A DNA stretch of 64,000 bases from Amycolatopsis pithecellobii (GTDB lineage: Bacteria; Actinomycetota; Actinomycetes; Mycobacteriales; Pseudonocardiaceae). The stretch's first letter is position 1. Each line of letters begins with the position of its first letter. Positions 53,614-62,563 of this stretch are shown here, in pieces. The position numbers were made by a program, and so were the translations under genes. Location of the stretch: the NCBI RefSeq assembly GCF_009707865.1, contig NZ_WMBA01000002.1, positions 62,001 to 126,000 of the forward strand, read 5' to 3'. Under the pieces are notes generated by a model that saw only the letters and a program-made list of their open reading frames with translations, searched no databases and was not told the origin of the DNA.

Positions 53614-55548
53614 TTACGGCGACAGCAGGAACCCCACGCCGTTCGGCGTGCCGAGCCCGGTGACATTGTCGTAGCCGCCCGTGGTGTGGATCGTCAGGTT
53701 CGGGTAGTCGAACGTCCGCACCGAGGTGATCAACCCGTTCGTGGCGTCCACCGAGTTGGCGTAGTCCACGCGGGTCACCGCCCCGTCCACATGGCGGACG
53801 TCGGTGATCGCCGGTGTGCGCGAAGCGATCTGGTACGCCAGCGGGTTCAGGAACCCGTGGTGGAAACGGGTCAGGCTGTCCGACACCGCCACGATCCCGG
53901 CGAGGATCGGCGAAGACAGGCTCGTCCCGCCGATGCGGTACTGGTCGTAGTGCACGCCGTCGGGGAACGTCTGCGTCTGGCCGATGAGGAAACCGGTGTT
54001 GGGGTCACCGACCGCCGAGATGTCGGGCAGGACGCGGCCCTTGTGGTTGCCGTTCTGGTTCACAGTGGACAGTGCGTCCGGCACGATTCCCCTCTGGTAG
54101 AAGGGCTGGTCGAACAGGACACTCGTGCCGCCACCGGAACCCGAGGTGTACGCGCCGGGCGAGCCGGGCACGTACGCCCCGTTGGTCAGCGTGCTCTTGC
54201 CCGTCTCCCAACCGGTTTCGAACAGCCGCTTGCCGTCCTTGCCGATCGCGAGACTGGTGCCACCGACCGCGGTGACCCACGGGTCCGACGATGGGAAGTC
54301 GACGGCCGGGGTGCCCAGCCGCGCGGCCTCATCACCGTTGTCACCGGAGGAGAAGTAGACGCCGATGCCCTCCAGCGCGGCCTGGATCGCGATCTGGTTC
54401 CACACCCGCACTTCGGCGGCCGGGATGTCCTCGCCGGCGTCACTGTAGGAGTTGCTGACGATGTCCGCGGTGTGCCCCGCGACGACCCAGTTCAGCGCTT
54501 CGTCCAAAGACGAATCCTGGCAGTCGGAGCCGCCGACATAGAGGATCCTCGCGCCAGGCGCCATGGCGTGCACCGCTTCGACGTCCAGTGTCTGCTCGCC
54601 GTACCAGCCGGCGGCGTCACACTGGTCCGGCGGCTCCAGTTCCGGGTTCGCCGGGAAGACCTTCTCCGCGAACTGGGACTGCTTGAGCGGGTGCCCCGGG
54701 TCGTTACGCCGCGCGTACTCGGACGCGTCCGCGTACAGCGTCGGCGAGGCGAAAGCGTCCACAATGGCCACTGTGGTCCCGCTGCCGTCCGCGCGTGCAC
54801 TGTCGATGCCGTACGCCGAGCGCAGCTGGCCCGGCGTGTAGCCGCATGGCGCGTACGGCAAGACCTTGCCGCCGTAGGCCGGGTCGGTGGTGTCGGTTTT
54901 CTGGCCGTAGAAGCTGCTGCACGGCGGTGCGTTGTGGAAGCCCGGCCCCGGCGGCACGTCGTTCGGGGTGCCGTCGGTGTGGTCGGGCTTGAGCAGCTGC
55001 GCGGCCTGGTCGACGCCGACCACCCCGAGCACGTCGCTCGCCAGCGCCGCGGGCACCGACAGCTCCCTGTCCGAGGCCCGCAGGACCTGACCGTCGATCT
55101 TGTACTTGGCGAGATCGACCGAGAACGCCTTCTCCACCTGGTCGGCCGTGCCGGTCGCCTCGACGTAGGCCCTGTTCGACGGCACGTCGCCGATCGAGAA
55201 CCCGCTGCCGGCGAGCCAGTCGCGCACCGACGCGACCGTTGCGTCGTTCGCGGCGAACCGGTCACGGACCTGGTCGGGGCTCAGATACTGATGATACGTC
55301 TGGCCTGCCGGGTCGCTCACCGCCTGCGCGGCGGCCTCTGCGCCAGCCTGATCGCGCATCGACAGGTACACGCGGAAGTCCAGCTTCGACGACGGCGTGG
55401 TGTCGGCGACCTTGGCCTGCGGGGTAGCCCAGCGTGGGTGGGACAGCGGGATCACCGCGCGGCCTTGCGCGGTCGCGACCGCCGGGATCGCGGCCGCCGC
55501 ACCACCCGCCACGGCCAGCGAAACGAACAGGGTAAGGGCTCTTCGCAC
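53614..55548 (-). CDS. Secreted S53 (sedolisin/kumamolisin) serine-carboxyl peptidase
   Basis: This 644-aa secreted protein has a signal peptide (VRRALTLFVSLAVAGGAAAA), a pro-kumamolisin activation domain to about residue 220 (YHQYLSPDQVRDRFA) and an S53 catalytic domain. The Glu and Asp of the triad are in GEQTLDVEAVHAMAPGA (E-x3-D), the oxyanion Asp is expected near SNSYSDAGED, and the Ser is in GGTSLSSPILAG. The C-terminal GYDNVTGLGTPNG provides the calcium site. The GTG at 55548 follows GAGGGGAAG. It is an acid-active exopolymer-degrading protease released by self-cleavage of the propeptide. Confidence 0.94.
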   Translation of the reverse strand: MRRALTLFVSLAVAGGAAAAIPAVATAQGRAVIPLSHPRWATPQAKVADTTPSSKLDFRVYLSMRDQAGAEAAAQAVSDPAGQTYHQYLSPDQVRDRFAANDATVASVRDWLAGSGFSIGDVPSNRAYVEATGTADQVEKAFSVDLAKYKIDGQVLRASDRELSVPAALASDVLGVVGVDQAAQLLKPDHTDGTPNDVPPGPGFHNAPPCSSFYGQKTDTTDPAYGGKVLPYAPCGYTPGQLRSAYGIDSARADGSGTTVAIVDAFASPTLYADASEYARRNDPGHPLKQSQFAEKVFPANPELEPPDQCDAAGWYGEQTLDVEAVHAMAPGARILYVGGSDCQDSSLDEALNWVVAGHTADIVSNSYSDAGEDIPAAEVRVWNQIAIQAALEGIGVYFSSGDNGDEAARLGTPAVDFPSSDPWVTAVGGTSLAIGKDGKRLFETGWETGKSTLTNGAYVPGSPGAYTSGSGGGTSVLFDQPFYQRGIVPDALSTVNQNGNHKGRVLPDISAVGDPNTGFLIGQTQTFPDGVHYDQYRIGGTSLSSPILAGIVAVSDSLTRFHHGFLNPLAYQIASRTPAITDVRHVDGAVTRVDYANSVDATNGLITSVRTFDYPNLTIHTTGGYDNVTGLGTPNGVGFLLSP

Positions 55549-55687
55549 TGAGGACTTCCCCTCTTGATGTGAAAGGTGGAACTGCGCCGAGGTTAGAGCC
55601 GAAAACCGGCCAGGGGAAGGAAAACAGCGCACAAAGAAGGAAAGTCCGATTCCCGCAGATGGTCGGTAAACGGGCATTTCGCCGACG

Positions 55688-55699
55688 TAATCTGACCGT
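55688..55699 (+). promoter_or_regulatory. Possible leaderless -10 element for kynA
   Basis: TAATCT (55688-55693) ends 6 nt before the kynA ATG at 55700 and there is no ribosome site, which is the usual arrangement for actinobacterial leaderless genes. No matching -35 box was found. Confidence 0.35.
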
Positions 55700-56425
55700 A
55701 TGGCACAAGACGCCTCGCTCACCTACACGTCCTATCTTGCGCTCGACGAGATCCTCGGCGCGCAACGGCCGCGCTCGGATGAGCACGACGAACTGCTGTT
55801 CATCGTGATTCACCAGGTGTACGAGCTGTGGTTCAAACAACTGCTGCACGAACTCGTGTACCTGCAGGAGCGGCTCGAGGCGGGCGACACCGCACACGCG
55901 ATCCGCACGCTGCGCCGGGTTCTGACGGTGTTGAAGGTGGTGGTCATCCAGATCGACGTGCTGGAAACCATGACGCCCAGCCAGTTCGCCGGCTTCCGCG
56001 CCCGGCTCGACGCGGCCAGCGGGTTCCAGTCCGCGCAGTTCCGGGAGCTGGAGGTGGTGCTGGGCCGGCGAGACGCCGCGGCGTTCGAGCACTATCCGGA
56101 GGGCAGCACGGGGCGGCAGCGGATCGTGTCGGCGATGGCGCGGCCGACGCTGTGGGACTCTTTCCAGGCCTATCTGCGCACGCAGGGTCATGACGGAGAC
56201 CTGTCACGGGTCTACACGGAGGACGGCGGTGCGGCGCTGATCGCCGAGCATCTCGTGGACCTCGACGAGGGCATCCAGGAGTGGCGATACCGGCACGTGA
56301 AGATGGTCGAGCGCACGATCGGTGACAAGTCGGGCACGGGCGGTTCATCCGGCGCCGGGTACCTGCGGGCCACACTCTTCCAGCCGGTCTTCCCCGAGTT
56401 GTGGGCGATTCGCCGCGATCTCTAG
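55700..56425 (+). CDS. kynA: Tryptophan 2,3-dioxygenase
   Basis: This 241-aa protein is somewhat short but has all core blocks. TDO opens the indole ring of tryptophan to N-formylkynurenine using heme and O2. LTYTSYLALDEILGAQ, the distal-side His in DELLFIVIHQVYELWFKQ, LETMTPSQFAGFR and FQSAQFRELE are present. The proximal heme His is in WRYRHVKMVERTIG, and the substrate-binding GTGGSSGAGYL loop is intact. It is followed 118 bp later by valine dehydrogenase; no kynureninase or formamidase gene adjoins it. Confidence 0.95.
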   Translation: MAQDASLTYTSYLALDEILGAQRPRSDEHDELLFIVIHQVYELWFKQLLHELVYLQERLEAGDTAHAIRTLRRVLTVLKVVVIQIDVLETMTPSQFAGFRARLDAASGFQSAQFRELEVVLGRRDAAAFEHYPEGSTGRQRIVSAMARPTLWDSFQAYLRTQGHDGDLSRVYTEDGGAALIAEHLVDLDEGIQEWRYRHVKMVERTIGDKSGTGGSSGAGYLRATLFQPVFPELWAIRRDL

Positions 56426-56543
56426 GCGCGGCGTCCGATCCCGGTTAAGTTGCTCTTGAGCGGAAACGACCTTTCCACTCGACCACAACCGGAATCGGCC
56501 GGCGCCACGAACCGCCGTCCGCCGTCGACGAGGAGTCACCACC

Positions 56544-57617
56544 GTGACCGAAGGGATATTCGGCCGCGAAAGCGGTCATGAGCAGGTCGTGTTCTGCCAG
56601 GACGAGCCGAGCGGCCTGAAGGCGATCTTCGCGATCTACTCCACCGCGCTGGGGCCCGCGCTCGGTGGCACCCGATTTTACCCGTACGCCTCCGAGGACG
56701 ACGCCATCGCCGATGTGCTGGCGCTGTCGAAGGGGATGGCCTACAAGAACGCGCTCGCCGGGCTCGATCTCGGCGGAGGCAAGGCCGTGATCATCGGCGA
56801 CCCCGCGACCGTCAAGACGGAGGCGCTGCTGCGGGCGTACGGACGTTTCGTGCAGTCGCTTTCCGGCCGGTACATCACCGCGTGTGACGTGGGCACCTAT
56901 GTCCAGGACATGGACGTCGTGGCGCGGGAAACGCGGTTCGTGACGGGCCGCTCGCCCGATGACGGCGGGGCCGGTGACTCCTCGGTGCTGACCGCGTTCG
57001 GTGTGTTCCAGGGCATCCGGGCGTGCGCCTCTTACCGTTGGGGCACAACGGATCTGACCGGACGGCGGGTCGGTGTTTCGGGGGTCGGGAAGGTCGGGCA
57101 CATCCTCGTCGAGCATCTCGTCGAGGCGGGGGCGCAGGTCGTGATCAGCGATGTGTCGCCGGCGGCGATCGAGCGGGTGCTGGCCGCGCACCCGGATGTC
57201 GATGTCGCCACTGATGCGGACGAGCTGATCGCCACCACGCTGGATGTCTTCGCGCCGTGTGCACTGGGCGGGGCGCTGAACGACCGGACGGTGCCCAAGC
57301 TGCGCGCCGAGGTTGTCTGCGGCGCGGCGAACAACCAGCTGGCGACGCCGGATATCGAGAAGCAGCTGGTGGACCGCGGGATCCTGTACGCGCCGGACTA
57401 CCTGGTGAATGCCGGCGGCGTGATCCAGGTCAGCGACGAGCTGCACGGTTTTGACTTCGCCCGCGCCAAGCGCAAGGCGACGGCGATCTTCGATACGACA
57501 CGGGATGTCTTCGCATTGGCGGACACGGAAGGCGTCCCCCCAGCAACGGCCGCCGACCGGCTCGCGGAACGCCGCATGTCAGAGGTCGGCCGCCTGCGGA
57601 GCATCCTGACGCGCTGA
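56544..57617 (+). CDS. vdh: Valine/leucine dehydrogenase
   Basis: This 357-aa NAD-dependent amino acid dehydrogenase of the Glu/Leu/Phe/Val family deaminates branched-chain amino acids to 2-oxo acids. [19 protein letters not shown], the catalytic Lys in [25 protein letters not shown] and the Rossmann [16 protein letters not shown] are typical. In actinomycetes Vdh supplies acyl-CoA starter units from valine. The GTG at 56544 follows GAGGAGTCACC. With kynA upstream it suggests a local amino-acid catabolism pair, though they are probably separate transcripts. Confidence 0.93.
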   Translation: MTEGIFGRESGHEQVVFCQDEPSGLKAIFAIYSTALGPALGGTRFYPYASEDDAIADVLALSKGMAYKNALAGLDLGGGKAVIIGDPATVKTEALLRAYGRFVQSLSGRYITACDVGTYVQDMDVVARETRFVTGRSPDDGGAGDSSVLTAFGVFQGIRACASYRWGTTDLTGRRVGVSGVGKVGHILVEHLVEAGAQVVISDVSPAAIERVLAAHPDVDVATDADELIATTLDVFAPCALGGALNDRTVPKLRAEVVCGAANNQLATPDIEKQLVDRGILYAPDYLVNAGGVIQVSDELHGFDFARAKRKATAIFDTTRDVFALADTEGVPPATAADRLAERRMSEVGRLRSILTR

Positions 57618-57670
57618 CGCCCGCGACCTCGCCGCCCGTGACGGGCGGCGAGGTGCGCTGGCCCGTCACG

Positions 57671-57786
57671 GGGCGGCGAGCGCGAGCCGGGCTCGTGGCG
57701 GCGAGCGCCAGTCGAACTCGCAGCGGCGGGCGCGAGTCGGGTTGGTGGCGGCGAGCGCCAGCCGGGTTCGTTAGCGGCGAGCGCCG
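57671..57786. repeat. Degenerate 25-bp direct repeat array
   Basis: About 4.5 units of 24-27 bp begin near 57671, 57696, 57722, 57746 and 57773, each starting with a GCGGCGAGCGC-like core followed by CAGTC/GAGCC and GGGT. The array begins about 55 bp after vdh. Parts (GAACTCGCAGCGGCGGG, GCGCGAGTCGGG) resemble the 22-bp repeat family at 14008 and 62294, so it may be a decayed relative. Confidence 0.6.
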
Positions 57787-57831
57787 ACGTCCGTCGGCAG
57801 TAGGGCTCATCGGCAGTACCGGGGGCGCCGC

Positions 57832-58850
57832 CGACAGCTTTCCCCACCGGAGCAGGGAGTTCGCGCGGACCTCACGGCCCGCTCAGCTGCCGTCGCCCCC
57901 GGGCCAGAAGGTGAAGCGGCGCGGTAAAGCTGTCACCGGGAAGTTGTTTCCGCGCGAGAGGTTTCCGCTCGTGTTACTTCCGCGCGCGGTAAGGACCTGC
58001 TCGGACAAACGCGCGATCGCGGCTTGCCGGGCCGGTGCGGCCGGGTGGTCGACCCAGCCGGTGAAACTCGGTCGGGGCGGCGCTGTCGTAGCAAAACGGC
58101 GATCTTGGCGCCCGTGGCCGGTAGCGGCTGGAGCGGCCCCGGCAGCTTTCCCCGCCGGCGCAGGGGGTTTCGCCGGCTCGCTGCTGCGAACCTCGCAGCC
58201 CGCTCAGCTCCCGTCGGTGCTGCGAAGGTGAAGCCGTGCGGTAAAACCGTCGTCCGGGAAGTTGTTTCCGCGCGAGAGGTTTCCGCTCGCGTTATTTCCG
58301 CGCGCGGTAAAGACGTGGTCGGACGGAGGCGCGCCCGCGGCCTGCCGGGTCGGCGCGGACCAAGAGTCGTCGACCCAACCGGTCAAGCTCGCCAGCCCGG
58401 GCGGCGCCGTCGGAGTCAAACGGCGATCTTGGCGCCCCTTGCCCGTAGCGGCTCGAACGGCCCCGGCAGCTTTCCTCGCCAGCGCAGGGAGTTCGCGCGA
58501 ATCTCGCGGCTCGCTCAGCTCTCGTCGGCTCCGGGTCAGAAGGTGAAGCCGTGCGGTAGAGCCGTTGCCCGGGAAGTTGTTTCCGCGCGAGAGGTTTCCG
58601 CTCGCGTTATTTGCGTGCGTGGTAAAGACGTGGTCGGGCAGAGGCGTGACCGCGGGCTGCCGGGTCGGCGCGGACCGAGAGTCGTCGACCCAGCCGGTGA
58701 AGCTCGCCAGCCGGGGCGGCGCCGTCGGAGTCAAACGGCGATCTTGGCGCCCCGTGCTCGTAGCGGCTCGAACGGCCCCGGCAGCTTTCCGTGCCAGCGC
58801 AGGGAGTTCGCGTGAGCCCCGCGGCCTGCTGAGCTCCCGCCCGCCAGAAT
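57832..58850. repeat. Tandem array of about 315-bp units, three full plus one partial
   Basis: Units begin at about 57832, 58140, 58464 and 58779 with a CGGCAGCTTTCC-like start, giving periods of about 308, 324 and 315 bp; the last is truncated near 58850. The best-conserved core, GGGAAGTTGTTTCCGCGCGA, recurs at 57938, 58256 and 58571, followed by a 6-bp hairpin (CGCGAG, 9 nt, CTCGCG). A second conserved end holds AAACGGCGATCTTGGCGCC. Long frames are open in several phases on both strands, none with family features. The whole interval 57618-58853 between vdh and the DUF5302 gene consists of this array and the 25-bp array. Confidence 0.85.
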
Positions 58851-58853
58851 CCG

Positions 58854-59039
58854 TCAGCCGGACTTGCGGCGGAACGTGCGTTTCGCGGCAGCGGGACCGT
58901 GTGCGTGCTGGCTGCGGTCACCGCCCTTGCCGTGTTGATCACCGGAGCGGGCCTGGGCCTGCTTCCGTTCCAGCGCCTCGCGGAACCGGCGCTTCTGGTC
59001 GTCCTCCGTGGGCTCGGACGAAGGTGCGGGATCGGACAT
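58854..59039 (-). CDS. Small DUF5302-family protein
   Basis: This 61-aa charged protein (TEDDQKRRFREALERKQAQ and a C-terminal AAAKRTFRRKSG) fits the actinobacterial DUF5302 family, whose members are short and end in a similar RRxFRRKSG tail. An excellent AGGAGGG site lies 4 nt before the ATG at 59039, and a longer frame extending to 60050 was rejected because it runs through the TetR gene on the other strand. Function is unknown; high charge and a likely disordered tail suggest nucleic-acid or ribosome contact. Confidence 0.85.
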   Translation of the reverse strand: MSDPAPSSEPTEDDQKRRFREALERKQAQARSGDQHGKGGDRSQHAHGPAAAKRTFRRKSG

Positions 59040-59174
59040 GAGACCCTCCTGGCTGCGGACGACAGTGTCACCCTTCCACGTCCCGAGTCCTGTGGCCAAC
59101 CGGATTTCCGTCACCCCCCCGCCCGAAACTGGCAGGCTGCCAGTAAGGCGGAGCAGGCCAGCTAGGGTAACGCC

Positions 59175-59891
59175 ATGGCGAACTCTGCTGCGGTACCCGG
59201 CCGTCCTCGTTCCCGGGACGCGGCGGGCCTGCCTGCCGTCACGCCGGACGGGATCGTGGACGCGGCGCTGGAGCTGACCGCCCGCCACGGGCTCGAAGAC
59301 TGGACCCTGCGCCAGCTCGCCGCCGCCGTGCAGGCCTATCCCGCCGTCGTCTACCACCACGTCGGCGATCGCGACGCGGTTGTCACCGCCGTCGTCAACC
59401 GGGTCATCGGCATGTTCCCGCTGCCACCGGAGGACCTGCACTGGCGCGACTGGTTCCGCAGCCTTGCTCGCGAGCTGCGCACCGTCCTGCTCCGCTACCC
59501 CGGCGTCGCGCGCCGGATCGTCGTGTACGGGGTGACCGTCCTGGCCGCGGCCCCGTCGATCGACCGCGGCATCCGCGTCCTGCAGCAGGCGGGATTCGGC
59601 GACGAAAGCCCGGAGCTCTACCAATTCCTGGCCAACGTCATCTGCCACTTCGTCTCCGTCGAGGACGAGCAGGTGCGCCACGCCGACGTCCGTGCCCGCA
59701 ACCTCGCGCTGTGGAGCAACTACCGCGACGACCAGACGATGCCAGGCCTCGCCGCGCTCAGCGCCTCGGTGTACACGATTGCCACGGACCCCGAACGCCG
59801 CGCCAGCTACTTCGCCGACATCTTCGACTATTCGATCGAGCGTTGCCTCGACGGCGCCGGAGTGCGGCTGGACGTCATCCGCCGCACGTGA
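59175..59891 (+). CDS. TetR-family transcriptional regulator
   Basis: This 238-aa protein has an N-terminal TetR helix-turn-helix (IVDAALELTARHGLEDWTLRQLAAAVQAYPAVVYHHVGDRD; only the LRQLAAAVQAYPAVVYHHVG core is the recognition part) preceded by a 25-residue basic tail. The C-terminal helical domain resembles the TetR_C group found in TetR-like drug or lipid sensors. Its ATG at 59175 is the only clear start. The gene ends inside the convergent VanW-family gene with a 17-bp overlap. Target genes are not evident; the divergent DUF5302 gene is a candidate. Confidence 0.9.
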   Translation: MANSAAVPGRPRSRDAAGLPAVTPDGIVDAALELTARHGLEDWTLRQLAAAVQAYPAVVYHHVGDRDAVVTAVVNRVIGMFPLPPEDLHWRDWFRSLARELRTVLLRYPGVARRIVVYGVTVLAAAPSIDRGIRVLQQAGFGDESPELYQFLANVICHFVSVEDEQVRHADVRARNLALWSNYRDDQTMPGLAALSASVYTIATDPERRASYFADIFDYSIERCLDGAGVRLDVIRRT

Positions 59892-61659
59892 TCTTCGGCT
59901 GCGGGTTGTAGTGCACGGTCCGCTTGTCCGAGCGCACGACCTGGCCGGTCGCGACATCCCGCAGCACCCGCGTGTTGGACGTGGTGAATCCGGGCGCACC
60001 GTTCGACGCGTGGCAGTTCTGCGGCGGACCCGGTTTCGGTTGCGGGTCAACGGGATTCGTGCGCTCGCCCGGCACCGATTCGACGTTGTACCGCTTGGTG
60101 CCCCACAGTTTCACCGTGATCGACGAGGGCGTCCAGATGGTCTGGATCGCCACCCCGGTCGGCGAGTCGTTGGTGAACTTCAAATCGATGACGCTGGACC
60201 CGTCGGGGTTCTGGAACACCGTCGCCTCGCGCGCGGCTGGGTAGCGGCTGATGTAGTAGCTGTGCTCGCGGTGCCCGGCGTCCTTCAACCCGGCGAAGTA
60301 CGACGCGTTGTACAGCGTGGTCGCGAACTGCGAGATGCCGCCACCGACTTCGCGTCCCGGCGCGCCGTTCTCGATGACCCCGGCCTCGACGTATCCCTGC
60401 GCCGCGCCACGGGGACCGGTGAAACCGTTGAGGCTGAACGTTTCCCCTGGTTTCACGATCGCCCCGTTGACCTTCTGCGCGACCATGCGGATGTTGACAC
60501 CCGAGTCCGCGGCGAACCCGCCGGTGGTGAACTCGCCGATGACTTCGGTGATGCCGAGCTGGTCGGCCTGGTCCGTGGTGACCTTCGCCGGCATGTCGAC
60601 GTACTTCGCCGTCAGCTCACGCCGGTCGCTGTGCTTGAGCAGCTCGGGCAGCGGCTCGAGGGTCGGGTTCCAGTCCACGCCACGGCCGTCCACCGACGGG
60701 TCCACGGTCGGCCGCCCGCCCGCGAACACGATCTGCGCGTCCTTGCCTTGTTTCTCGGTGGTTTTCAGCTGCGGACCCGCGACCTGGACGATCTTCGCGT
60801 TGTCCACCTTCATCGCGAGCGTGCCGTCCGGGGCGGGCTCGAAACGCAGTGCGGCCGCGATCGCCGCCGGGCTGAGGGTCGCGTTCACACCGTCGCCGTG
60901 GACCACGACGGGTCCGGACACCGCGGGCTGGGCGAGCTGGGTGAGCGCGGTCTGGACCGCTTCGGCCGACACGTTCACCGGCGTCTGGTGCACCGGCAGC
61001 GTCACCGGCTGCCCTGACGCCCAGTTCGCCAGAATTGTGATCGCCGCGTCGTCGATCTGCAGCTGCTGACCCGCGCGCGGCTGCACGGCGACCGGGGTCG
61101 CGCCCTCGAAGCGGATCGCACCCTCCGCGGGCGCGCGATCCGTTTGTGAGCGCAGGTTTTGCAGTGCGTTGACCAGTTGCGGTTTGTCCGCACGCGTCAC
61201 CACACCGACCTCGCGGGTGGTAAAGAATGACGTGAGCCGGGTGAACGGGTTGGTGGGCTGCGCACCCGCCTGGTCCAAAGTGGACGCCCAATCGAGGCTC
61301 AGCCCGGCGCGGGCGGGGTCGATGGTCGCGCTGACGTCACCAGCGCGCACCGACACCGGTTTGACCAGCCGCGGCTCGATCTGCGAGCGGAGTCGTTCCT
61401 CCGCGTCCGCGCGCTTGAGCCCGCCGACATCCACTCCCGCGACCGTCACCCCGCGCGGCACATTGCCTTGGCTCACCAGCAAATCGACCGCGTACAGCGC
61501 GGCGAGGACGCCCAGCACCGAGCCCGCGATGATGCCGGCGCGGCGCAGTGCCCGGCGGGGCTTGTGCGGAGGTTCGACTCGGGGGATGACCACGGTCGGC
61601 GGGTCGAAGACGTCGGTCTGCTCGGCGTCGGCCGTGGGCCACACGGGTTCCTGCGGCAA
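59875..61659 (-). CDS. VanW-family protein with peptidoglycan-binding repeats
   Basis: This protein of about 594 aa is membrane-anchored by one TM helix (IIAGSVLGVLAALYAVDLLV, near residues 42-61) after a proline-rich cytoplasmic tail. Two or more PG_binding_4-type domains precede the VanW domain, which contains KPGETFSLNGFTGPRG, YVEAGVIENGAPGREVGGG and ISQFATTLYNASYFAGL. The role is probably cell-wall related, as in vancomycin-resistance-associated VanW, although the biochemical activity is not established. The TTG at 61659 follows GAAGG and fits best; an upstream ATG at 61695 is possible. It overlaps tetR convergently by 17 bp. Confidence 0.88.
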   Translation of the reverse strand: MPQEPVWPTADAEQTDVFDPPTVVIPRVEPPHKPRRALRRAGIIAGSVLGVLAALYAVDLLVSQGNVPRGVTVAGVDVGGLKRADAEERLRSQIEPRLVKPVSVRAGDVSATIDPARAGLSLDWASTLDQAGAQPTNPFTRLTSFFTTREVGVVTRADKPQLVNALQNLRSQTDRAPAEGAIRFEGATPVAVQPRAGQQLQIDDAAITILANWASGQPVTLPVHQTPVNVSAEAVQTALTQLAQPAVSGPVVVHGDGVNATLSPAAIAAALRFEPAPDGTLAMKVDNAKIVQVAGPQLKTTEKQGKDAQIVFAGGRPTVDPSVDGRGVDWNPTLEPLPELLKHSDRRELTAKYVDMPAKVTTDQADQLGITEVIGEFTTGGFAADSGVNIRMVAQKVNGAIVKPGETFSLNGFTGPRGAAQGYVEAGVIENGAPGREVGGGISQFATTLYNASYFAGLKDAGHREHSYYISRYPAAREATVFQNPDGSSVIDLKFTNDSPTGVAIQTIWTPSSITVKLWGTKRYNVESVPGERTNPVDPQPKPGPPQNCHASNGAPGFTTSNTRVLRDVATGQVVRSDKRTVHYNPQPKITCGG

Positions 61660-61756
61660 GGGGCACCTTCCCGGGGGCAGGCGGAATCCGGACAACAGGG
61701 AGAAAGGTTACGGCGGTCGGGTGGCGTGCCGGACAGCGGGTGTGTACAGCTGAGGC

Positions 61757-62248
61757 ATGCGTCTCGTCATCCTCGCGGACACCCATGTACCCCGGCGCGC
61801 GCGGCGCCTGCCGGCGCAGGTCTGGCGGTCGGTGGAGGAGGCGGATGTCGTGATCCATGCGGGAGATTGGGTCGAAGTGAGCCTGCTCGACGAACTCGAA
61901 GCGCGCAGCAGCGAGCTCATCGGTGTGTACGGCAACAACGACGGTCCGGAACTTCGCGCACGTCTGCCCGAGATCGCTCGCGCGGAGCTGGACGGGCTGC
62001 GCTTCGCGGTCGTACATGAGACGGGGGCGGCGAAAGGGCGCGAGCAGCGTTGCGCGGCCGCCTTCCCGGACACCGATGTGCTGGTGTTCGGGCACAGCCA
62101 CATTCCGTGGGATTCCTTGGCGGACAACGGATTGCGCCTGCTCAACCCTGGGTCGCCGACCGACCGTCGCCGCCAGCCGCACTGTACTTATCTCACCGCG
62201 CTCATCGCGGATGCGGAGTTGACCGACGTGCGGCTGCACCGCCTCTGA
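61757..62248 (+). CDS. YfcE-type metallophosphoesterase
   Basis: This 163-aa calcineurin-like phosphoesterase contains the full metal-site set: LADTHVPRRA, VIHAGDWVE, GVYGNNDGPE and VFGHSHIPW, with NPGSPTDRRR at the C-terminus as in YfcE/MJ0936 proteins. These hydrolyse phosphodiesters of unknown physiological type. The last 15 bases, including the stop codon, are duplicated exactly in tandem (62238-62252 and 62253-62267). A 22-bp repeat array follows 46 bp downstream. Confidence 0.92.
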   Translation: MRLVILADTHVPRRARRLPAQVWRSVEEADVVIHAGDWVEVSLLDELEARSSELIGVYGNNDGPELRARLPEIARAELDGLRFAVVHETGAAKGREQRCAAAFPDTDVLVFGHSHIPWDSLADNGLRLLNPGSPTDRRRQPHCTYLTALIADAELTDVRLHRL

Positions 62249-62293
62249 CTCAACCGCCTCTGACTCAGGCGACGACCCGGAAGATCAGCCTGC

Positions 62294-62472
62294 GCGCGAG
62301 TCGCACGTTGCGTGCGGCCGAGTCGCACGTTGCGTGCGGCCGAGTTGTGCGTTCCATGCGACGGGAACGCGCAACTCGCGCGGCGGGAACGCGCAACTCG
62401 CGCGACGGGAACGCTCGACTCGCGTGGCGGGAACGCGCAACTCGCGCTGCGGGAACGCGCAACTCGCGTGGC
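62294..62472. repeat. Mirrored 22-bp repeat array, copy 2
   Basis: Three units in one orientation start at 62294, 62316 and 62338 (type GCGCGAGTCGCACGTTGCGT). After a 3-bp centre (62360-62362), five units of the opposite orientation start at 62363, 62385, 62407, 62429 and 62451 (type GGGAACGCGCAACTCGCG). All units are exactly 22 bp and the direct ones differ at only a few positions. The plan is the same as at 14008. It fills most of the 315-bp gap between the phosphoesterase gene and the MaoC-like gene; nothing else was seen there. Confidence 0.92.
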
Positions 62473-62563
62473 GGCGCGCCGGTGAACCCCGTCGCGCCGA
62501 AAGAACCAGGTCAAGGCCGGTCATGCCGGTACCGTGACCGGTTGGTGTGGGAGGCTGCTCGTC

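Noticed and set aside
58024-58815. 263-codon Arg-rich frame and other long frames across the 315-bp repeats
   Set aside because: Several phases on both strands are open because the repeat is GC-rich and two periods are multiples of three; no family features or ribosome site was seen.
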